Part shown: in pieces, positions 4,930 to 9,477 of the stretch
Layout: every line of letters begins with the position of its first letter
How positions within the stretch are numbered: position 1 is the first letter of the stretch
Assembly: GCA_021160415.1 (NCBI GenBank)
Contig: JAGHCP010000006.1
Span: 1-9,477, forward strand
DNA from: Desulfurococcales archaeon
Lineage (GTDB): Archaea > Thermoproteota > Thermoprotei_A > Sulfolobales > NBVN01
DNA length: 9,477 nt
Reading direction: 5' to 3'
Position numbers and translations under genes: made by a program
Notes under the pieces: generated by a model
Told to the model about the DNA's origin: nothing
What the model saw: only the letters and a program-made list of their open reading frames with translations
The model's database searches: none

Positions 4930-6658
4930 TCCTGCCTCGCCGGCTGAGTTTGTGGCGCTGGATCAAGGAATCAATGCGAGGGCTGCCCTACTCATACAGG
5001 CGGCGGCCCGTAAAGTGCTCCCGAGGTTAGAACCGGTTGGCTGCAGCGTGGACGACAGGGGCTTCAAGTGCGACTTCAGTTTAAAGGAGGGTGAGTGGCC
5101 AACGGAGGCTGAGGGTGAGGCCCTCGGCAGGGAGGCTGTCTCCATGGAGTTAAGCGGGGCCTCCATCAGGTACTCAGGGGAGAGCGAGGACGAGGTCCTC
5201 CAGCTTCTGGAACACACAGCAACCTACGAGGTCAACGGGGTTAAGGCGTTCCTGGAGCCAGGGGCTAAGGTGGAGGATGGGAGGAAGGTTAAGGCCGTTA
5301 AGATACTCAATATCTCCGCCCACAACCCCACGGCTGAGATGAGGTTCGTCCGCATAATAGGGGTCGCGTTCGACAGCGATGAGGGGCTTAGGAAGTACCT
5401 CACGTGGCTGAGCGAGGCTGAGAAGAGGGACCACAGGGTTCTGGGGCAGAAGCTCGACCTGTTCAGTTTCCACGAGGAGGTCGGTCCGGGCCTAGTTATC
5501 TACCACCCGAAAGGGCAGGTCATCAGGGAGGAACTCATAGCCCTGATAAGGGAGGTCAATAAGAGGCTCGGGTACGAGGAGGTCTACACCCCGCACGTCT
5601 TCCGCTCAACCCTCTGGAAGATCAGCGGCCACTACCGCCTCTACAGGGATAAGATGGTCCTCGCGAAGATCGAGGGGGAGGAGTACGGGATTAAGCCCAT
5701 GAACTGCCCTGGACATATACTCATATATAAATCCAAGAGCCGATCCTACAGGGACCTACCGATAAAGCTCTCGGAGTTCGGAACAGTTTACAGGTGGGAG
5801 AAGAGGGGCGAGCTCTACGGCCTCCTAAGGGTTAGGGGGTTCACGCAGGACGACGGGCACGCCTTCCTCAGGGAGGACCAGGTTAAGGATGAAATCAAGG
5901 CTATACTTAAGGAGATAATGTACGTTCTCTCCCTCTTCGGTTTCAAGGACGAGGAGATCAGGGTTTACCTCTCAACAAGGCCTGAGGAGTACATAGGGAC
6001 GGAGGAGATGTGGGATAAGGCCACCGAGGCACTCAGGTCGGCCATCGAGGAGCTTGGGATGCGGTACGAGGTTAAGGAGGGTGAGGGGGCTTTCTACGGC
6101 CCTAAGATAGACGTACACTTCAGGGATTCATTGGGTAGGTGGTGGCAGTGCAGCACTATACAGGTGGACTTCGCCCTCCCGGAGAGGTTCGGCCTTGAGT
6201 ACGTTGAGAGCGACGGCAGCAAGAAGAGGCCTGTGATGATTCACAGGGCAATACTGGGAAGCGTTGAGAGGTTCATGGCTATAATAATAGAGGAGTTCGC
6301 TGGTAAGCTCCCCACATGGCTGAGCCCGACTCAGGCGGTCGTCATTCCCGTGAAGACTGCTGCCAGGGAGTACGCGGAGGAGGTGGCCAGGAAGCTCTCT
6401 GAGGAAGGTTTCAGGGCTGTGGCTGACTTAGGTGATGAGACACCATCCAAGAAGATAAGGAGGGCCTACGACGAGGGGGTGCCTTACATACTCCTCGTCG
6501 GGCCTAGGGAGGCCGCTGAAGGCTCCGTTACGGTGAGGGGGAGAGGCAACGTACAGGTCAAGAACGTGCCTCTGGGGAAGTTCATTGAGGCGTTGCGGGA
6601 TGAGGTTAGTTCCCGCTCCCTTAAGCAGGCAGCTATAGAAGCGCTTAAACCTTCCTGA
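4919..6658 (+). CDS. thrS: Threonyl-tRNA synthetase with degenerate editing domain
   Basis: Charges tRNA(Thr) with threonine in the cytoplasm. The 579-residue class II enzyme has no TGS domain. Residues about 20-165 are a remnant of the N2 editing domain (GCSVDDRGFKCDF at 41-53), then RDHRVLGQKLDLFSFHEE leads into the catalytic core. Motif 1 lies around FRSTLWKISGHY (228-239), motif 2 is YRWEKRGELYGLLRVRGFTQ (291-310, Arg292), and motif 3 includes IHRAILGSVERF (441-452, Arg451). The zinc ligands Cys263 (MNCPGH), His314 (DDGH) and His442 are all present. The anticodon-binding domain is about 468-565. No histidine occurs before residue 99 and no cysteine between 52 and 262, so the HXXXH and CXXXH editing residues are gone. 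Editing probably depends on a separate protein, as in other crenarchaea. GTG 4952 is a weaker alternative start. Confidence 0.93.
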   Translation: MGGDPASPAEFVALDQGINARAALLIQAAARKVLPRLEPVGCSVDDRGFKCDFSLKEGEWPTEAEGEALGREAVSMELSGASIRYSGESEDEVLQLLEHTATYEVNGVKAFLEPGAKVEDGRKVKAVKILNISAHNPTAEMRFVRIIGVAFDSDEGLRKYLTWLSEAEKRDHRVLGQKLDLFSFHEEVGPGLVIYHPKGQVIREELIALIREVNKRLGYEEVYTPHVFRSTLWKISGHYRLYRDKMVLAKIEGEEYGIKPMNCPGHILIYKSKSRSYRDLPIKLSEFGTVYRWEKRGELYGLLRVRGFTQDDGHAFLREDQVKDEIKAILKEIMYVLSLFGFKDEEIRVYLSTRPEEYIGTEEMWDKATEALRSAIEELGMRYEVKEGEGAFYGPKIDVHFRDSLGRWWQCSTIQVDFALPERFGLEYVESDGSKKRPVMIHRAILGSVERFMAIIIEEFAGKLPTWLSPTQAVVIPVKTAAREYAEEVARKLSEEGFRAVADLGDETPSKKIRRAYDEGVPYILLVGPREAAEGSVTVRGRGNVQVKNVPLGKFIEALRDEVSSRSLKQAAIEALKPS

Positions 6659-7583
6659 GTCTGAACCACCAGAGCAAACCAACCGCCGCCGCCAGTGCGA
6701 AGGCAACTACGGAAACCCATCGTAACGCCTCCGAAACCCGGGGCACACTCCGCGAAGTTTCTTCGCCGTGGCTGTACCTCCCAGGCAGGATGACCTCCCC
6801 GTCATCTGCGTAAACAATCGCCCTCTCGTAGGGGTTAAGGTACTTAATGAATGCAGGCCTTAACGACGCGTTCACCACGATGTAGTAAGGGGCGGGCGCT
6901 TCAGACCCCGCGCACTTAATTTCCTCCTTAAGGGCTCCTGCGAGTGCCCCGCACGCAGCTGAGCTGTTCAGAGTGAAGGGGGGCGGTCCCCCACGCATGA
7001 AGTGCTTAATTATGGGGAAGTCATTCACGTAAAGCAGCGCCGTTATGGGGCCTTCGTACCTCACCCCCCAGTAAATACGTGCAGGTGAGGCGTAGGGTCC
7101 GGGGAGGAGGTACGCGACGGGGGTGCCGTTGTAGAGTATCTGGAAACCCACTAAGGAGTATGGATCTCTAACCTCCGAGGAAGCCCTTAAGTGTAGGGAC
7201 TGAAGCTCCGACTGAAGCCTATCTCCGAACTTGCTCACGAATGAAGCAATGGTCGGTGAAGACGCGGAGTTCAGGGTCACGTAGAGAGCCTTGACAACCC
7301 ATGACGTGTTCAGCCGCACCTCATCAACCTCTGCGTAGAGACCTGAACAGTTCCAAACCACCTTAATCCCCAGCAAACCCGTAATCGGGTCCTTCAAGGG
7401 GCCGTAGACCTTGGGAGGAGTTGAGACGATGCTTAGGAGTTCTGGGAAGCTATCCCTGAGGAACTGCTGAGCTACTATGGCGGGTTCGGCGGGTGTGTCC
7501 GTCGTCAATGTGTGTGCGTTTGTGAGGAGCGCCGTCACCGCAAGCACTGTGAGTAGAGCTGCGGCTCCCGCCGACGCTCTCAT
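6645..7583 (-). CDS. Exported, membrane-anchored protein of unknown function in an ABC operon
   Basis: I do not recognise the family. The 312-residue protein begins with a signal-peptide-like segment (hydrophobic at about residues 6-22) and ends with a single membrane helix at about 288-306 followed by RLRKV, so most of it should face outside. Five N-glycosylation sequons (Asn78, 92, 152, 206, 238) and three cysteines (79, 211, 224) support an extracellular location. ATG 7583 overlaps the permease stop as TGATG and has GAGGT (7595-7591) seven bases upstream; GTG 7586 would add one residue. It is third in a minus-strand operon with an FtsX/MacB-like permease and an Ig-like anchored protein, so it is probably an accessory subunit of that transporter. 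Its last 14 bases overlap the end of the convergent ThrRS gene. Confidence 0.72.
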   Translation of the reverse strand: MRASAGAAALLTVLAVTALLTNAHTLTTDTPAEPAIVAQQFLRDSFPELLSIVSTPPKVYGPLKDPITGLLGIKVVWNCSGLYAEVDEVRLNTSWVVKALYVTLNSASSPTIASFVSKFGDRLQSELQSLHLRASSEVRDPYSLVGFQILYNGTPVAYLLPGPYASPARIYWGVRYEGPITALLYVNDFPIIKHFMRGGPPPFTLNSSAACGALAGALKEEIKCAGSEAPAPYYIVVNASLRPAFIKYLNPYERAIVYADDGEVILPGRYSHGEETSRSVPRVSEALRWVSVVAFALAAAVGLLWWFRLRKV

Positions 7584-8800
7584 CACTCATACCTCAGCGC
7601 AACGGCTGGAGGTATTTTAGATGCCCTGTAAGCAGGTATTAATCCGCCTATTATGCCTACTAATACTGTTATACTTAACGTGTGCCCTATTAGTTCGGGG
7701 GTTATCTGCGGGGGGGCCTTAATCACTATCTTAGACACTCCTGAACTGATTGTTAACCCCCTTGAGGCAAGGATGAAAGCCCCGCCTGAACCCAGAGTAA
7801 CCCCTATCATCCCACCTATCAGGCTCATGAGAACTGCCTCCGCGATTATCATCCACATCACTTGATTGTCGGTGAACCCAAGCGCCTTGAGAACCCCTAT
7901 CTCCCTAGTCCTCTCGATCACTGACGTGATCATAGTTGCTGCGGTGCCTGCCACGGCGACCGCGAATGCTGACAGCGAGGTCGAGAACGCTATGAAGTCC
8001 ATCGCCCCGGAGATGGATGAGACCACCTTCGCTATCTGCTGGAAAGCTATGATGTCTACTTTCCCCGCGTATGTTGACCTAAGCTCTTTGACCAAGCTGT
8101 TAACTAGTGAAGGGTTCTTAGCGATTATGAAGATGCCTGACCACTTATCCATGTGGAGCAGCTTCTTCCCCGCGTCCTTAGGTAGGAAGATCCCAGTATC
8201 GGGGGAGACGAACATGGCGCCGCCGTACTCCTTGAACAGCCCTGCGACCCTCACAGGGGCCCTTGCGAAGGTCACCTTACCCTCGGACTTAACTTGAGGC
8301 ATGAGGAGAGTTATGGCGTCACCTAGGTCGAAGTACTTCACCTTACCATCCTCGGAGTAAGCGACGAAGTGCCCTATAACCGCGGAAGTTATGTCTGTCG
8401 GGCTCGGGTACTCACCCTTATCTAGCTCCAAGTTACTTATGGCTTTAAGCAGTACGCCATAATCTATCGCGTAGACGTATACCTGCTTCCTCCCCTGCCG
8501 TGTCTGTATGTATGCCTGAGTCAAGTAGAAAGGTTCAGCCTTGTCGACCTCAGGAAGCCCCTTAATGTAGTCCAAGTCGTTACTCGTCAAGCTGTACTCC
8601 GATGTCCCCATAACCACCACGGTGTTCTGCCCTAAGCTCAGAAGCTGCTGCTCCACGAAATTTCCGTAACCCCTCACGACGGAAGTCATCATAACTAAGG
8701 CCAGGGGCCCTATGGCTATACCAACTATCGTCAGGAGCGCCCTAACCTTCTTCTCCGTCAGGGCTTTGAAGGAGTACCTCATGATGTCCGCAACGTCCAT
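7583..8800 (-). CDS. MacB/FtsX-type ABC transporter permease
   Basis: This 405-residue permease has the MacB-like layout. A first membrane helix (about residues 22-42) follows YSFKALTEKKVRALLTIVGI. Next comes an extracytoplasmic domain of about 220 residues (45-265), then three helices at about 268-294, 313-345 and 373-391. ERTREIGVLKALGF (296-309) is the conserved cytoplasmic coupling segment that contacts the ATPase, and GLIPAYRASKIPPAVALRYE is the conserved C-terminus. Family members are mechanotransmission transporters that use ATP to drive movements outside the membrane (lipoprotein release, peptide or toxin export, cell-wall hydrolase control) and usually do not pass substrate through the membrane. 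The ATPase is not in the window and probably lies beyond 9477. ATG 8800 is preceded by GGTGA (8811-8807) at six bases; GTG 8803 is an alternative. TGATG overlaps at both ends suggest translational coupling. Confidence 0.88.
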   Translation of the reverse strand: MDVADIMRYSFKALTEKKVRALLTIVGIAIGPLALVMMTSVVRGYGNFVEQQLLSLGQNTVVVMGTSEYSLTSNDLDYIKGLPEVDKAEPFYLTQAYIQTRQGRKQVYVYAIDYGVLLKAISNLELDKGEYPSPTDITSAVIGHFVAYSEDGKVKYFDLGDAITLLMPQVKSEGKVTFARAPVRVAGLFKEYGGAMFVSPDTGIFLPKDAGKKLLHMDKWSGIFIIAKNPSLVNSLVKELRSTYAGKVDIIAFQQIAKVVSSISGAMDFIAFSTSLSAFAVAVAGTAATMITSVIERTREIGVLKALGFTDNQVMWMIIAEAVLMSLIGGMIGVTLGSGGAFILASRGLTISSGVSKIVIKAPPQITPELIGHTLSITVLVGIIGGLIPAYRASKIPPAVALRYE

Positions 8801-9477
8801 CACTCCTCACCGAGCTCTTCCTCCTCACCCAGCTCAGGCACTGGGTGCTTCTTAAGGTACCTGTAGATCAGGAGCCCTGCCAACCCGAGGAACGCTATAA
8901 CAGCGACGGCTATCCCTAACCTGTAGACATCGAGACCTCCGTAATGCTGGGCCGGCGTAGTCGTCGTGAGGGGTATTACGGTCACAGGCTCCTTGAACGC
9001 CACGGTCCTCGGGGCGTTGTTCGGGGTTCTATACATAAGCAGTATGGTCACCTGAGTGACTGGGCCTGAGTACCTGCCCGACACGCTGAAGGATGTCTGC
9101 GATGAGGGATCCAGGTCACCTATGAACTCCACAGGGCCTGAGTAGTTGCCCACCACAAGCCTGGCGGTTATTCTCTGAGCTTGGGCGTTCCCTAAGTTAG
9201 TTATCGTCCCTGAAGCCCTAATCTCATCACCTTCCTTAGTTACCTTCACGTCCTGCAGTATTAGCTTGATGAAGGGCTTCACGCTCACAGTGAATGACGC
9301 GTTCACCGTGTGCGCATTGCCTAAGGCGTCCCTGTACATAACACCAGCCATGAAGGGCATGTTACCGTAGGTTATGGGTGTGGGCATCTGCGGGGAAGCT
9401 ATGGGGTTGTAGTAAACAGTGACGTTAACAACCCTCACCTTACCCGGGTAGAGAGTCCCCACGTACATCGGGTTCTC
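8800..9477 (-). CDS. Membrane-anchored Ig-like (CARDB/NEW3, COG1361-type) exported protein, 5' partial
   Basis: The frame stays open to the window edge, so the N-terminus is missing and ATG 9468 is an internal methionine. The 225 visible residues hold at least one beta-rich Ig-like domain at about 67-140, with the CARDB/NEW3-type pattern GTITNLGNAQAQRITARLVV and IGDLDPSSQTSFSV. Then come a TTTTP linker (171-175), one membrane helix (187-206) with RYLKK on the cytoplasmic side, and an acidic tail ending GEEEELGEE. In archaea such S-layer-like proteins often sit beside MacB-type ABC permease genes as extracellular partners, and this one overlaps the permease start by one base. A structural or substrate-capture role outside the membrane is likely but inferred. 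Confidence 0.75.
   Translation of the reverse strand, partial: ENPMYVGTLYPGKVRVVNVTVYYNPIASPQMPTPITYGNMPFMAGVMYRDALGNAHTVNASFTVSVKPFIKLILQDVKVTKEGDEIRASGTITNLGNAQAQRITARLVVGNYSGPVEFIGDLDPSSQTSFSVSGRYSGPVTQVTILLMYRTPNNAPRTVAFKEPVTVIPLTTTTPAQHYGGLDVYRLGIAVAVIAFLGLAGLLIYRYLKKHPVPELGEEEELGEE

Noticed and set aside
4952..4954. GTG as the ThrRS start, using GGTGATCC at 4925-4932
   Set aside because: The spacer would be 19 bases, too long for a Shine-Dalgarno site; ATG 4919 with a TATA-like box about 21 bases upstream fits a leaderless start better. N-terminal peptide data could overturn this.
7653..8297. Plus-strand ORFs of 70 and 143 codons opposite the permease
   Set aside because: They are antisense to a well-conserved permease, have no recognisable protein features, and arise from its codon bias.
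1..9477. CRISPR array, transposon or prophage signature
   Set aside because: No regularly spaced direct repeats, transposase, integrase, cas or phage genes could be found by eye.

Overview
The window looks like two unrelated genomes joined at about position 1320. Positions 1 to about 1320 read as bacterial, probably alphaproteobacterial. Arginine is mostly CGN, the Shine-Dalgarno sites are purine-rich bacterial ones, and the genes are a small multidrug resistance (SMR)/EamA-like membrane protein and the first part of an MsbA-type ABC exporter. From about 1321 to the end the sequence reads as a thermophilic crenarchaeon (Thermoproteota). Arginine is overwhelmingly AGG, starts are GTG or ATG with GGTGA-type Shine-Dalgarno sites or TATA-like boxes set for leaderless messages, and the gene set is archaeal. 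Order-level placement cannot be made by eye.

Bacterial side (+ strand): the last 32 codons of an unidentified gene, a complete 123-residue four-helix transporter-like protein, and an ABC exporter permease domain. The exporter is broken twice. An in-frame TAA at 1263 replaces what family context says was a glutamate codon, and the reading then ends in the archaeal sequence at about 1320-1328. The ATG at 1312 that opens the next ORF lies inside the bacterial codons GAT-GCC, so it is not the natural start of the archaeal gene.

Archaeal side: a 5'-truncated B12-binding/radical SAM protein with seven clustered cysteines and a TRAM-like tail (+); a major facilitator superfamily (MFS) transporter with a GTG start (+); a 140-bp gap holding a long imperfect inverted repeat and a possible 23-codon ORF; and a PAP2-family membrane phosphatase (-). 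The PAP2 gene diverges across an 85-bp promoter region from threonyl-tRNA synthetase (+). That synthetase keeps its aminoacylation and zinc residues but has lost every recognisable editing residue of its N-terminal domain. A perfect 24-bp palindrome lies across its start codon.

The last 2.8 kb is a minus-strand operon: a membrane-anchored Ig-like (CARDB/NEW3-type) exported protein cut by the window edge, a MacB/FtsX-type ABC permease, and an unrecognised exported protein with a C-terminal anchor. Both junctions are TGATG overlaps, so the three are probably co-translated as parts of one envelope complex. The ATPase is not in the window.

The strongest observations are the bacterial/archaeal junction, the editing-dead ThrRS with its palindromic start, the cysteine-rich radical SAM insertion, and the structured element at 3999-4090.
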